Shown here in pieces: positions 1 through 9,258 of a DNA stretch of 64,000 bases. This DNA comes from Lysobacter enzymogenes. GTDB taxonomy: Bacteria > Pseudomonadota > Gammaproteobacteria > Xanthomonadales > Xanthomonadaceae. Both the position numbers and the translations under genes were made by a program. A model generated the notes under the pieces. It saw nothing but the letters and a program-made list of their open reading frames with translations. It was not told where the DNA came from and did no database searches. Position 1 is the stretch's first letter. Each line of letters opens with the position of its first letter. The stretch spans positions 253,390 to 317,389 of the forward strand of contig NZ_FNOG01000006.1 in NCBI RefSeq assembly GCF_900106525.1, written 5' to 3'.

Positions 1-1
1 C

Positions 2-2479
2 TACCGACTCGCGCTGTCCGACGACGGCCAGCGCTGGCGCGATGCGCTCGCGCTCGGCGATGGCGACGGCGGTTCCGACTATCTGGCCCTGCCCGAATCG
101 CAAGCGCGCTATCTGCGCTTGACCGCGTTGGCCGGACCTAAGGCGGATATCGCGCTGGCCGAGTTCGAGACCCAGCCGCTCGAGTTCGCCGCCACGCCCA
201 ACGATTTCGTCCGCGCCGTCGCCGCCGAGGCGCCGCGCGGCCGCTACCCGCGCGGTTTCAGCGGCGAGCAGCCGTACTGGACCCTGATCGGCGTCGACGG
301 CGGCACCGACCAGGCGCTGATCGGCGAGGACGGCGCGATCGAAGTGGGCAAGGGCGCTTTCAGCCTGGAGCCGTTCGTGGTCAGCGACGGCAAGCTGACG
401 AGCTGGGCCGATGCGCAGACTTCGCAGAGCCTGCAGGACGGTTATCTGCCGATTCCTTCGGCGCATTGGCGCCACCCGCAGTTCAAGCTCGACATCACCG
501 CCTTCGCCGACGACCGCCGCGATGCCGGCGGCGGTTCGCGGCTGATGGCGCGCTACCGGCTCAGCAACGACACCGCGCAGGAGCGCAGCTATCGCTTCGT
601 GCTGGCACTGCGGCCGCTGCAGGTCAATCCGCCGACCCAGTTCCTGAGCCAGGTCGGCGGGGTCAGCCGCATCCAGAGCCTGCGCAGCGACAAGCACGGC
701 TTCAGCGTCGAAGGCGGCGACGGCCTGCGCGCGGCGCGGCGGATCCAGGCCAGCGCCGCCGATGCGAGCCTGGCGGCGACGTTCGATCATGGCGACGTGG
801 TCAAGCGACTGGCGCAGGCCGATTGGAAGCGGGCCTGCGAGGACTGCACGCCCGAAGGCGATCTGCTGCTGCGTTTCGGCGGCTCGGTGCAGACCGGCGT
901 CGAGCACGACCGCAACGCGATGGCGTCCGCCGCGCTGGTGTATCGGGTCACGCTCAAGCCGGGGCAGTCGCGCGAGTTCGTCTGGAGCACGGCGTTGATC
1001 GGCGAGGACGACGGCGGTTTCGCCGACGCCGCCGAAGTCGCGGCGCGCCAGCAGCTGGTCGCGGCGCAATGGCGCGAGAAGCTCGACCGGGTCAAGCTGC
1101 GCGTGCCCGCGGCCGGCCAGCATCTGGTCGACACGCTGCGCACCGCGCTGGCGCACATGCTGATCAGCCGCACCGGCCCGCGCCTGCAGCCGGGCACGCG
1201 TTCCTACGCGCGCGCCTGGATCCGCGACGGCGCGATGATCAACGAAGGCCTGCTGCGCCTGGGCCGCGAGGACGTGGCCGAACAGTTCCTGCGCTGGTAT
1301 GCGCCGTACCAGTTCGCCAACGGCAAGGTGCCGTGTTGCGTCGACGACCGCGGCAGCGACCCGGTGCCGGAGAACGACAGCCACGGCGAACTGATCTTCG
1401 CCATCGCCGAGCAGTACCGCTACGACCGCAATCGCGAACTGCTGGCGCAGATGTGGCCGCACGTGGTCGGCGCGGTGCGCTACATGGATCAACTGCGCGC
1501 CAGCGAGCGCACCGAAGCCAATCGCGCCCGCGATCCGGCGTTCTACGGAATGATGCCGGCTTCGATCAGCCACGAAGGCTATTCGGCCAAGCCGATGCAT
1601 TCGTACTGGGACAATTTCTGGGCGCTGCGCGGCTACAAGGACGCGGTCGAGATCGCGCAGTGGTTAGGCAAGGACGAGCAGGCGCGCGCGTTCGCCGCGT
1701 CGCGCGACGAGTTCCGCGCCGATCTGTACGCCTCCATCGGCCACGCCGCGCGCCGCCACGGCATCGACTACATTCCCGGCGCCGCCGAACTCGGCGATTT
1801 CGACGCCACCTCCACCACCATCGCGCTGGCGCCCGGCGGCGAGCAGGGCTGGCTGCCGCAGCCGCTGCTGGACAACACCTTCCAGCGCTACTGGAAAGAG
1901 TTCGTCGACCGCCGCGACGGCCGCCGCGAGTGGAAGGACTACACGCCTTACGAGCTGCGCACCGTCGGCAGTTTCGTGCGCCTGGGCTGGCGCGAGCGTG
2001 CGCACGAGGCGCTGGATTTCTTCTTCAAGGACCAGCAGCCGCGCGGCTGGAACCAATGGGCCGAAGTGGTTTCGCGCACGCCGCGCAAACCGTTCTTCGT
2101 CGGCGACCTGCCGCACGCCTGGGTCGAGTCGGACTACGTGCGCTCGGTGCTGGAGATCTTCGCCTACACCCGCGACCTGGACCGATCGCTGGTGCTGGCC
2201 GCGGGCGTTCCGGCGACGTGGCTGGACGGCGAGGGCGTGAGCGTCTCGGGCTTGCGCACGCCTTACGGTGCGCTGGGGTATCGCTTGCGCCGCGAAGGCT
2301 CGCAGGTGGTGTTCGAGCTGGAGCCTGGCTTGCGCGTGCCGCCGGGCGGGTTGGCGCTGAAGTGGCCGTTGGCGACGGCGCCTGGGCGGACCCGGGTCGA
2401 TGGTAAAGCGGGCGAGTGGAAGGACGGCGAGTTGAGGATCGAGCGCGCGCCGGCGCGGGTGACGGTCGAGGTGAAGTGA
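2..2479 (+). CDS. Six-hairpin glycosidase-like protein with discoidin-like region, 5' truncated
   Basis: The reading frame is open from base 2 with no plausible start, so the N-terminus lies outside the window; about 825 residues are visible. The first 40 or so residues (ending ARYLRLTALAG) look like the end of a discoidin/F5-8 type C carbohydrate-binding domain. The middle and C-terminal parts, with WIRDGAMINEGLLRLGR, ENDSHGELIFAIAEQYRYDR and SYWDNFWALRGYKDA, have the repeated aromatic helices of an alpha/alpha six-hairpin glycosidase fold. It probably acts on an oligo- or polysaccharide outside the cytoplasm, but the substrate and GH family cannot be named from sequence alone. It ends with TGA at 2477-2479 and is followed by repeats. 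Fold class is fairly secure; function is inference. Confidence 0.7.
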   Translation, partial: YRLALSDDGQRWRDALALGDGDGGSDYLALPESQARYLRLTALAGPKADIALAEFETQPLEFAATPNDFVRAVAAEAPRGRYPRGFSGEQPYWTLIGVDGGTDQALIGEDGAIEVGKGAFSLEPFVVSDGKLTSWADAQTSQSLQDGYLPIPSAHWRHPQFKLDITAFADDRRDAGGGSRLMARYRLSNDTAQERSYRFVLALRPLQVNPPTQFLSQVGGVSRIQSLRSDKHGFSVEGGDGLRAARRIQASAADASLAATFDHGDVVKRLAQADWKRACEDCTPEGDLLLRFGGSVQTGVEHDRNAMASAALVYRVTLKPGQSREFVWSTALIGEDDGGFADAAEVAARQQLVAAQWREKLDRVKLRVPAAGQHLVDTLRTALAHMLISRTGPRLQPGTRSYARAWIRDGAMINEGLLRLGREDVAEQFLRWYAPYQFANGKVPCCVDDRGSDPVPENDSHGELIFAIAEQYRYDRNRELLAQMWPHVVGAVRYMDQLRASERTEANRARDPAFYGMMPASISHEGYSAKPMHSYWDNFWALRGYKDAVEIAQWLGKDEQARAFAASRDEFRADLYASIGHAARRHGIDYIPGAAELGDFDATSTTIALAPGGEQGWLPQPLLDNTFQRYWKEFVDRRDGRREWKDYTPYELRTVGSFVRLGWRERAHEALDFFFKDQQPRGWNQWAEVVSRTPRKPFFVGDLPHAWVESDYVRSVLEIFAYTRDLDRSLVLAAGVPATWLDGEGVSVSGLRTPYGALGYRLRREGSQVVFELEPGLRVPPGGLALKWPLATAPGRTRVDGKAGEWKDGELRIERAPARVTVEVK

Positions 2480-2540
2480 GGTTTGTGCGTTCGATCGAAG
2501 GCGATCTCGAAGTCGCCGGGAGGTCGCGTAACTCCCGATC

Positions 2541-2910
2541 CGTCATCCCCGCGAAGGCGGGGATCCGGAGACTTCAGAGTCATGTCGCGATAAAGCCCTG
2601 GATGTTCGGCTTCGCCGAAGTACAGCGGAGCCCGCCTTCGTGGGAATGACGGTAGATGGGTTTCGTCGCGTCTCTCTCCAGCCGTCATCCCCGCGAAGGC
2701 GGGGATCCAGAGACTTCAGAGTCATGCCGCGATAGAGCCCTGGATGCCCGCCTTCGCGGGCATGACGGTAGGTGGGTTTCGCGGTGTTTCTTCCAGTAAG
2801 TGGGTTGCCCCGCGTCTCTTCCGGCCGTCATCCCCGCGAAGGCGGGGATCCAGAGACTTCAGAGCCATGCCTCGATAAAGCCACGGATCCCCGCTTTCGC
2901 GGAGATGATG
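2541..2910. repeat. Three REP-like inverted-repeat units (family A)
   Basis: Three units at about 2541-2651, 2683-2767 and 2826-2910. Each opens with GTCATCCCCGCGAAGGCGGG and closes with a facing GCGGGCATGACG-type arm (degraded in the third), with a conserved middle around GACTTCAGAG and CGATAAAGCC. The same family recurs at 13932-14482. The 560-bp gap between the glycosidase and pgl holds these units and no convincing gene. Confidence 0.85.
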
Positions 2911-3039
2911 GTCTGGCGGGTTCCGCAGCGAATTGCGCGAGTGCTCGGTGCAGCATGCAGCGAACGAACGGCGCCGGCACTCAACGCCGCACGGATCGCC
3001 AAGCGCCGCACACCACGCAACCACCGACACGCCGCGCCC

Positions 3040-3786
3040 TCACGGACACCAATGCACGTCCAGCGGCACCTCGCCCTGCATCGCCAGCAGCACCGGCCAG
3101 CGCTTCGCGTCGCCGTCGGCCAGCGCCTGGCGGAACACGTCGCGCTTGGCCTTGCCCTGGATCAGCAGGAACCGCGATTGCGCGAACGCCAATCCCGCCG
3201 GGGTCAGACTGATGCGTTTGCTCCATTGCCGCGCGCCCGCCGAGCCGCCGGCGTCGATGGCGACGTAGGGTTGGCGCGAGGCCAGCACCCGGTCGAGCGC
3301 GGCCATGCCGGGGAACAGCGAGGCGGTGTGGCCGTCTTCGCCCATGCCCAGCACCGCGGCGCTGGCGTGCTGGCGGGCGTGGGCGTTGGCGAAGGCCACC
3401 GCTTCCTCCATGCCGTGGCCGGGACGGGTCAGGGATTCGAAGCGCGACATCGCGGCGTTGTCGCGCAGCAGATTGCTGCGCACCAGCCAGGCGTTGCTGT
3501 CGGGATCGCTGGGTTGCAGCCAGCGTTCGTCGACCAGGGCCACATCGACGCGCGCCCAGTCCAGCGGCGCGCGCGCCAGTGCGCGGTACACCGGCGCCGG
3601 TGTGGTGCCGCCGGACAGCAGCAGGCGCGCGCGCGGGCGCCGGGCGAGGTCGCGGCGCAGTTCGGCGGCGATGGCCACCGCGCTGGCCCAGGTCCAGGCG
3701 TCGGCGTTGCGGTGTTCGTGCCAGCGATACGGCGCGGCCGCAGGCTGGGCGGGATCGTGCGGGACGGGAGTGGGGTCGTCGAGCAT
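3040..3786 (-). CDS. pgl: 6-phosphogluconolactonase
   Basis: 248 residues. It hydrolyses 6-phosphogluconolactone to 6-phosphogluconate, the second step of the oxidative pentose phosphate and Entner-Doudoroff routes, in the cytosol. Family signatures are present in order: LLLSGGTTPAPVYRALA (substrate-phosphate binding, about residue 57), VDVALVDERW and GMGEDGHTASLFPG (catalytic region), with a C-terminal helix near QGKAKRDVF. Length is normal for the SugarP_isomerase/DevB family. It lies on the same strand as zwf and glk, but 437 bp of mostly repeat DNA separates it from glk, so it may have its own promoter. edd and eda, often nearby in relatives, are not in the window. Confidence 0.93.
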   Translation of the reverse strand: MLDDPTPVPHDPAQPAAAPYRWHEHRNADAWTWASAVAIAAELRRDLARRPRARLLLSGGTTPAPVYRALARAPLDWARVDVALVDERWLQPSDPDSNAWLVRSNLLRDNAAMSRFESLTRPGHGMEEAVAFANAHARQHASAAVLGMGEDGHTASLFPGMAALDRVLASRQPYVAIDAGGSAGARQWSKRISLTPAGLAFAQSRFLLIQGKAKRDVFRQALADGDAKRWPVLLAMQGEVPLDVHWCP

Positions 3787-3977
3787 GCGGCGATCTTCGC
3801 ATGCGCCGGTTTAAGCCGGTGTGCTGACTGAATGTGACTGATGCCTCATGTGCGGGCGGTTGGAATGCGCATCGAAGCCGTAGCGGGCGGGGTATGAGGT
3901 CGTTGCGGAGGCGAAGCGGCGGGCGCCGGGAGATAGGAGTTGCGGCTGCCCCCTCGGCCGGCACCGCATTCCCCATT

Positions 3978-4079
3978 CGTCATTGCGGCGAAAGCCGGAA
4001 CCCATTTTGACGTTGCTCTCGATTCGCATCGGCAAACAGCAAAAATCAAAATGGGTTCCGACTTTCGCCGGAATGACGG
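3978..4079. repeat. REP-like inverted repeat, variant of family A
   Basis: A 102-bp imperfect palindrome. The outer arms are CGTCATTGCGGCGAAAGCCG and CGGAATGACG, and inner arms CCCATTTTGA and TCAAAATGGG follow them. It lies between pgl and glk (gap 3787-4223), where no gene is supported. Confidence 0.7.
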
Positions 4080-4179
4080 AGGCGGGCGACTGTGCGGGTT
4101 TGCTGCTTTTGTCGCGACAAGAAAAAGGCCGCCGGGCGAGGGCGGCCTGTTCGGCGTTGCAGCGGCGGTTGCGTTGGCC

Positions 4180-4207
4180 GGGTCGCGGCTTGCGCCGCTC
4201 CTACAGG
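4180..4207. repeat. Single REP-like element (family B)
   Basis: One copy of GGTCGCGGCTTGCGCCGCTC plus CTACAGG just downstream of the glk stop. The same element occurs as facing pairs at 12452, 31001 and 51499. It may help end glk transcription, but there is no T-tract. Confidence 0.7.
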
Positions 4208-4223
4208 AGGAGCGGCGCCGCGG

Positions 4224-5213
4224 TTACGCGGCGGCTTTGAGCGCGCACTGCGCGGCGAGCGCGGCGGCGCCGAGCAGGCCGGGCTGCGGGTGGGTCACCG
4301 CCAGGGTCGGCACCCGCGCCATCGTCGGCGAGAACCGGCCCTTGTGTTCGAAGCGCTGGCGGAAGCCGGAGTGGGCCAGCCACGGCATCAGCTTGGGCAC
4401 CAGGCCGCCGGGCAGGAACACGCCGTCCCAGGCGCCCAAGGTCAGCACCAGGTCGCCGGCGGCGGCGCCGAACACCGCGCAGAACACGTCGATCGCGCGC
4501 AGGCAGCGCACGTCGCCTTCGCGCGCCATCGCGGTGATGTCCTGCGGCTGCAAGGGGCCGGGGTCTTCGCCGGCGATCTGGCTCAGCGCGCGGTGCAGGT
4601 TGACCAGGCCGCTGCCGCTGATCAGCCGCTCGTTCGACACCCGCCCGAACTCCCCCGACAGGCGCTTGAGGATGTCGATCTCCTCGGGATTGTTCGGCGC
4701 GAAGCTGACGTGGCCGCCTTCGGTCTGCAGCGGATAGAAGCGGCCGTCGCGGCGCAGCAGCGCGCCCACGCCCAGGCCGGTGCCCGGGCCGATGATGGCG
4801 TAGGTGCGGTCGCCGCTGTCGTTCCAGCCGTTCCAGCGCACGCCGCCGACCGGCACCACGTCGCCGGTGCCGAGCAGCGACACCGCCATCGCCTGCGCGG
4901 CGAAGTCGTTGACCAGGTCGATCCGGGTCAGCCCCAAGGCGATGCGCGTGCGCTCGGCCGAGATCACCCACGGATGATTGGTGATCCGCGCCTCGTCGCC
5001 GTCCACGCGCCCGGCCACCGCGAACACGCCGTGGCTCGGCGCGGCGCCGACCTTGTCGAGGTAATGCCGCGCGGCGTCGGCCAGCGAGGGGAAATCGGCG
5101 ACCGCGTAGACCTGCACGCTGTCGGGCAGCAGCGCCGGCGCGGACGGGTCGGAGGTGCCTAGGGCGAAGCGGGCGTTGGTGCCGCCGATATCGGCCAATA
5201 ACGCGCCGGTCAT
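4224..5213 (-). CDS. glk: Glucokinase
   Basis: 329 residues. It phosphorylates glucose to glucose 6-phosphate with ATP. The N-terminus has the ATP-binding motif LLADIGGTNARFAL. LVNDFAAQAMAV carries the catalytic Asp region, IIGPGTGLGVGAL is a second nucleotide-binding loop and LQTEGGHVSFAP is the sugar-binding Glu/His segment; this matches the proteobacterial Glk family in order and length. The ATG at 5213-5211 overlaps the zwf stop (ATGA arrangement), so glk is very probably translationally coupled to zwf in one leftward operon. Together they convert free glucose to 6-phosphogluconolactone. Glucose released by the phosphorylase encoded at 20738-23752 would be a natural substrate. Confidence 0.95.
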   Translation of the reverse strand: MTGALLADIGGTNARFALGTSDPSAPALLPDSVQVYAVADFPSLADAARHYLDKVGAAPSHGVFAVAGRVDGDEARITNHPWVISAERTRIALGLTRIDLVNDFAAQAMAVSLLGTGDVVPVGGVRWNGWNDSGDRTYAIIGPGTGLGVGALLRRDGRFYPLQTEGGHVSFAPNNPEEIDILKRLSGEFGRVSNERLISGSGLVNLHRALSQIAGEDPGPLQPQDITAMAREGDVRCLRAIDVFCAVFGAAAGDLVLTLGAWDGVFLPGGLVPKLMPWLAHSGFRQRFEHKGRFSPTMARVPTLAVTHPQPGLLGAAALAAQCALKAAA

Positions 5214-6631
5214 GCCTGGGCCCCGCGGTAGCCGTTGGTGGGCGGCAGGAAGCGCTCGGCTTCGGTCGGCCCCCACGAGCCGGCCGGGTATTCCAGCGCG
5301 GGCTGCGCGGTCTGGCTCCACGCGCTTTCGATGCTGTCGATCCAGTGCCACGCCGCTTCGACTTCGTCGTCGCGCACGAACAGGGTCTGGTTGCCGCGCA
5401 GCGCATCGACGATCAGGCGCTCGTAGGCGATGCGCCGCTGCGGCGAGCCCGACATCGACAGGTCCAGCGACATCGGCTTGAGCTCCAGCGCGCCCCATTC
5501 CGGCGCGGCCAGGCTGCCCATCAGGCCGAGCTCGATGGTCTCGTCCGGCTGCAGGCGCATGCGCAGGCGGTTGGGGCGTTCGCGGCCGCGGCGCGGGCGT
5601 TCGAACAGCCAGTGCGAGGTCGGCCGGAACGACACCACCACTTCGGTGGCGCGCTCGGCCAGGCGCTTGCCAGTGACCAAGCGGAACGGCACGCCCGCCC
5701 AACGCCAGTTGTCGATGAAGGTCTCGACCGCGACGAAGGTTTCGACCGGCGACTCGTGCACGAAACCCTTGACCGCGCGGCCCTCGACCACGCCGGCGCC
5801 GTAGCGCCCGCGCACCGTGCGCTGGGCCGCATCGGCCGTGTTGACCGGGCGCAGCGCGCGCAGCACCTTGCGCTTCTCGTCGCGGATCGAATCGGCGTCC
5901 AGCGCCGACGGCGGCTCCATCGCGATCAGGGCCAACAACTGCAGCATGTGGTTCTGGACCATGTCGCGCAGCGCGCCATAGCCCGCGTAATAGCCTTCGC
6001 GGCCGTCCACGCCGGCGGTCTCGCCGACGAAGATGTCGACCGACTCGATCCAGCGGTGCTGCCACACCGCCTCCAGCAAGGTGTTGCCGAAGCGCAGCGC
6101 CAGCAGGTTCTGCACCGCGGCCTTGCCCAGGTAATGGTCGATGCGGAAGATCCGCGACTCGTCCAGGCAGGCGCGCAGCGCGGCGTTGATCTCGCGCGCC
6201 GAGGCGAGATCGCGGCCGATGGGTTTTTCCAGCACCAGCCGCGATTCGCCTTCGAGCAGGCCCGCGGCCTTCAGGCCCTTGGCGCAAGGCACGAACAGAT
6301 CCGGCGGGGTCGCCAGATAGCTCACGCTCGCGCGGTCGGCATAGGACGACAGCGCCGCGGCGATGGCGGCCTCGTCGCGCAGGTCGACCGAGACGTAGGC
6401 GATGCGGGCGAGCAGTTCCTCGACGATGCCCGGATCGTCGGCGACTTCGCCGGCCATGCGCTCGCGCAGCCAGGCGCGGAATTCTTCGTCGCTGTGTTCC
6501 TGGCGGCCGACCGCGACGATGCGCAGCGACGCCGGCAGCAGCCGGTCGCGCCACAGGTGGACCAGCGACGGGAACAGATAGCGTTGGGACAGATCGCCGG
6601 TGGCGCCGAACAGCAGCAGAGTGTCGTGCAT
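5210..6631 (-). CDS. zwf: Glucose-6-phosphate 1-dehydrogenase
   Basis: 473 residues from the ATG at 6631. It oxidises glucose 6-phosphate to 6-phosphogluconolactone with NAD(P)+. The dinucleotide-binding motif FGATGDLSQRYLFPSL lies at residues 8-23, and the active-site segment RIDHYLGKAAVQNLLALRF is intact with its catalytic His and Lys. The frame stays open 126 bases upstream of this ATG, but the extension is low-complexity and unlike the family, whose proteins begin right before the GATGDL motif. No strong Shine-Dalgarno is visible. It is first in the zwf-glk operon. The 477-bp gap to the divergent ABC ATPase gene contains one operator-like site at 7034 and otherwise nothing recognised. Confidence 0.95.
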   Translation of the reverse strand: MHDTLLLFGATGDLSQRYLFPSLVHLWRDRLLPASLRIVAVGRQEHSDEEFRAWLRERMAGEVADDPGIVEELLARIAYVSVDLRDEAAIAAALSSYADRASVSYLATPPDLFVPCAKGLKAAGLLEGESRLVLEKPIGRDLASAREINAALRACLDESRIFRIDHYLGKAAVQNLLALRFGNTLLEAVWQHRWIESVDIFVGETAGVDGREGYYAGYGALRDMVQNHMLQLLALIAMEPPSALDADSIRDEKRKVLRALRPVNTADAAQRTVRGRYGAGVVEGRAVKGFVHESPVETFVAVETFIDNWRWAGVPFRLVTGKRLAERATEVVVSFRPTSHWLFERPRRGRERPNRLRMRLQPDETIELGLMGSLAAPEWGALELKPMSLDLSMSGSPQRRIAYERLIVDALRGNQTLFVRDDEVEAAWHWIDSIESAWSQTAQPALEYPAGSWGPTEAERFLPPTNGYRGAQA

Positions 6632-7033
6632 GGAGCGGACGGACCAAGAGGAAAGGGGGAAGGCCGGACGCCGCGCGGGGCGGCGCGAAGTGGCGTTCGC
6701 GGCCGGCGCCCAAGCATAGTCGCTAGCCTGGGCGGCGGGCGAACTTTGCCCGTGCAATCAGGGCGGGCGTCGCAGCGGCGAGCGCAGCGGGCGCAGGCCG
6801 CAGCGCGGTTGTGCGCAGTCGTGCCGGCGCGCGGGTGCGGGCAGGGCGCACACTCGCGTGCGGCCGCCAATGCGCATCAGGCGCGACGCGCGCATCCGCG
6901 CCGCAGCGACGCCGTCGTCGATACGCAGCGCAGCGCCGGCAGGGTGCGGCGACGCGGACGAGGCGCGAGCGGCGGGGCGGTCGATCATGGCGGGCTGGCC
7001 TGAGGGCGGTCCGGGCCCTCGAAAGGGCGTGCA

Positions 7034-7047
7034 TGAAAACGTTTACA
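7034..7047. promoter_or_regulatory. LacI-family operator candidate
   Basis: TGAAAACGTTTACA, within the longer near-palindrome CATGAAAACGTTTACATG at 7032-7049 (one mismatched pair). An AACGTT core flanked by TG...CA is typical of LacI/GalR-family sites. It lies 62 bp before the ABC ATPase start and about 400 bp from zwf, so it most likely controls the ATPase. Its core differs from the ATCGAT-centred sites at 23822-23849, suggesting a different regulator. Confidence 0.6.
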
Positions 7048-7108
7048 TGGGCAGAATAGCCCAGGGCGCGGCCGAATGCACCGCCCGGTCGCTCAGTCGG
7101 GAGAATTC

Positions 7109-8203
7109 ATGGCGAAGGTCAGTCTGCAGCATCTGCGCAAGGTCTATCCGAACGGCTACGTCGGCGTCGCCGATGCCAGCTTCGACATCGCCGACGGCGA
7201 ACTGCTGGTGCTGGTCGGGCCGTCGGGCTGCGGCAAGTCGACCCTGCTGCGGATGATCGCCGGGCTGGAAACCATCAGCGGCGGCGAGCTGCGCATCGGC
7301 GAGCGCCTGGTCAACGAGGTGCCGCCGAAGGACCGCGACATCGCCATGGTGTTCCAAAGCTATGCGCTGTACCCGCACATGACCGTGGCCGAGAACCTCG
7401 GCTTCGGGCTCAAGCTGCGCGGCCTGGACAAGGCCGAGATCGCCCGCCAGGTGGGCGAGGCGGCGGCGATGCTGGAGCTGCAACCCTTGCTCGACCGCAA
7501 GCCGGCCGCGCTGTCGGGCGGCCAGCGCCAGCGCGTCGCCCTGGGCCGCGCGCTGGTGCGCAAGGCGCAGGTGTTCCTGCTCGACGAACCGCTGTCCAAC
7601 CTCGACGCCAAGCTGCGCATGACCATGCGCGTGGAGATCGCGCGGCTGCACCGCCAGCTCGGCACCACCATGGTCTACGTCACCCACGACCAGGTCGAGG
7701 CGATGACCCTGGGCCACCGCATCGTGGTGATGAAGGACGGCAAGATCCAGCAGATCGACACGCCGATGGCGCTGTACAACCAGCCGGTGAACCTGTTCGT
7801 GGCGACCTTCCTGGGCAGCCCGAAGATGAACACCTTGTGGGGGCCGGTGAGCGAGCGCGACGACGGCCTGCACCTGCGCGTGGGCGAGGGCGTGGAGCTG
7901 CGCCTGCGCCCGCAGGGCGAACTGCTGGAGAAGGTGCGCGGCTACCTCGGCCGCGAGCTCGTGGTCGGCCTGCGCCCGGAAGACCTGCATCTGGCCGATG
8001 CCGGCCCGGACACCGTGCCGGCCAAGGTCGAGGTGGTCGAGCCGGTCGGCAACGAGGCCTTCCTCAACCTGGGCTGCGGCGGCTGCGATCTGGTCGTGCG
8101 CTTGCCGCCGTTCCATCTGCCGCAGGTCGGCGACACGGTGCATCTGTCGTATGCGGCCGAGCGCATGCATTTCTTCGACCGCGAGAGCGAACTGCGCCTT
8201 TGA
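7109..8203 (+). CDS. ugpC: Sugar ABC transporter ATP-binding protein (MalK/UgpC/MsmK type)
   Basis: 364 residues. It is the ATPase subunit that powers an ABC sugar importer from the cytoplasmic side of the inner membrane. Walker A GPSGCGKST is at residues 37-45, followed by the Q-loop FQSYALYPH, signature LSGGQRQRVALGRALV, Walker B VFLLDEPLSNLD, and an H-loop in VYVTHDQVEAMTL. The C-terminal third is the OB-fold regulatory domain of the MalK group (GLRPEDLHLA). The start at 7109 has a GGGAG site five bases upstream; an in-frame ATG 33 bases earlier lacks one. No permease or binding-protein genes are adjacent, so it probably serves one or more transporters encoded elsewhere, as MsmK-type ATPases can. 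The symbol is generic for the subfamily. Confidence 0.85.
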   Translation: MAKVSLQHLRKVYPNGYVGVADASFDIADGELLVLVGPSGCGKSTLLRMIAGLETISGGELRIGERLVNEVPPKDRDIAMVFQSYALYPHMTVAENLGFGLKLRGLDKAEIARQVGEAAAMLELQPLLDRKPAALSGGQRQRVALGRALVRKAQVFLLDEPLSNLDAKLRMTMRVEIARLHRQLGTTMVYVTHDQVEAMTLGHRIVVMKDGKIQQIDTPMALYNQPVNLFVATFLGSPKMNTLWGPVSERDDGLHLRVGEGVELRLRPQGELLEKVRGYLGRELVVGLRPEDLHLADAGPDTVPAKVEVVEPVGNEAFLNLGCGGCDLVVRLPPFHLPQVGDTVHLSYAAERMHFFDRESELRL

Positions 8204-8206
8204 TTT

Positions 8207-8292
8207 TGTAGGAGGGCCTTCAGGCCCGAAGCGTTTCTTTCGGATCGCCGCGAGCTGACACAAAAGCCTCGGGCCTGAAGGCCCTCCCACAA
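8207..8292. repeat. REP-like inverted pair (family C)
   Basis: Facing copies of TGTAGGAGGGCCTTCAGGCC and GGCCTGAAGGCCCTCCCACA, each with an internal GGCCTTCAGGCC-type palindrome, fill the gap between two convergent genes. They can form a long hairpin and may act as a bidirectional transcription stop. Relatives occur at 36554, 59101 and 61689. Confidence 0.8.
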
Positions 8293-8299
8293 GAGGCCC

Positions 8300-9088
8300 T
8301 CAGACCTCCACCGTCTCCACCGCCCACGGCGGCAACACTCCGGCCGGCTTGCCCGCACCGGCCGCCTGCGCATCGGCCGCGGCCGCCGCGGCATCGGCCA
8401 GCAGCACGACGCGCTCGACCTGGGCGATCTGCTCATCGTCGCCGAACGGCGCGGTCAGGGTCGGCGAGAGCAGGCTGATCAAACGCGCCAGCATCAGCGC
8501 GTCGCTGACCTTCTCGCCCATGCACAAGGACGCGATTAGCTCGTCCAGCTTCTCCCCGGCCAGCAAGCCCGACAGCGCCTTCAGGCACAGGTGCAGGCGC
8601 ATGCCCAGCTCGTTGCGCGAGACCTGCGGCAGCGCGCGCGCGAACGCCTCGAAGAAGCGGCCGAAGATCGGCTGGTAGTGTTCGCGCAGGTAGTTGCGCA
8701 CGAACGGCGAGGGATCGCTGTAGACCCGCCCCAGCAAGCGCACGAAGCCGCTGCCGTCCTCGCTGGCGCGGCTCATGCGCAGCGCCGGCACGAACAGCGC
8801 GCTGAGCACCGCCGACGCGTCCAGGCCGGCGTCGCCGTACTGGCGCTCGCAGGCCGCCAGCAGGCGCAGGCGCTCCTGGTTGAGCCGGTCCAGGCGCGCG
8901 CGCAGCAAGGCCTGCATCAGCCCTTCCTTGCCGCCGAAGTGGTAATTGACCGCGGCCAGGTTGGTGCCGGCCAGGGTGGTGATCTGGCGCAGCGACATGG
9001 CCTCGAAGCCGTGTTCGACGAACAGCGCCTCGGCGGCTTCCAGCAGCCGCGCCTTGGTGTGGCCGGCGTTGAGGATTTTCGTGCTCAT
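8300..9088 (-). CDS. TetR/AcrR-family transcriptional regulator
   Basis: 262 residues. The N-terminal 60 residues are a TetR DNA-binding domain: ARLLEAAEALFVEHGFEAMS, then the recognition-helix region TTLAGTNLAAVNYHFGGKEG. The ligand-binding part has the pattern RLLGRVYSDPSPFVRNYLRE, which recalls the C-terminal domain of PsrA-type fatty-acid-responsive regulators; this is from memory and not certain. An Ala-rich tail of about 30 residues ends the protein. It is convergent with the ABC ATPase gene and divergent from the lipoprotein gene at 9595. An inverted repeat at 9238-9258 lies 150 bp upstream of its start and could be its operator. Confidence 0.85.
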   Translation of the reverse strand: MSTKILNAGHTKARLLEAAEALFVEHGFEAMSLRQITTLAGTNLAAVNYHFGGKEGLMQALLRARLDRLNQERLRLLAACERQYGDAGLDASAVLSALFVPALRMSRASEDGSGFVRLLGRVYSDPSPFVRNYLREHYQPIFGRFFEAFARALPQVSRNELGMRLHLCLKALSGLLAGEKLDELIASLCMGEKVSDALMLARLISLLSPTLTAPFGDDEQIAQVERVVLLADAAAAAADAQAAGAGKPAGVLPPWAVETVEV

Positions 9089-9237
9089 TCAGCGGCTTGC
9101 GCCGGACCCTCCGGGGGAGGCCGCGCGGCGGCGGCGGGGTAGGACGCGACTGCGCGGCTCATGGTCAGCGCGCTTTCTGGCACACGTGCGACAGCGAATC
9201 ACGCTGCGTCGCAATATTCCATGAGTTCGATGGCGGT

Positions 9238-9258
9238 CGCATTCGTAGCGTGAATGCG
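9238..9258. promoter_or_regulatory. Inverted repeat in a divergent intergenic region, candidate operator
   Basis: CGCATTC, 7-bp spacer, GAATGCG: a perfect 7+7 bp inverted repeat between the TetR gene and the lipoprotein gene. The whole gap 9089-9594 (about 505 bp) holds no ORF with family support or coding character that I could defend. The role is a guess from position. Confidence 0.3.

Noticed and set aside
6632-6757. Longer zwf N-terminus starting at 6757
   Set aside because: The extra 42 residues are low-complexity and unlike the family, which starts just before the GATGDL motif.
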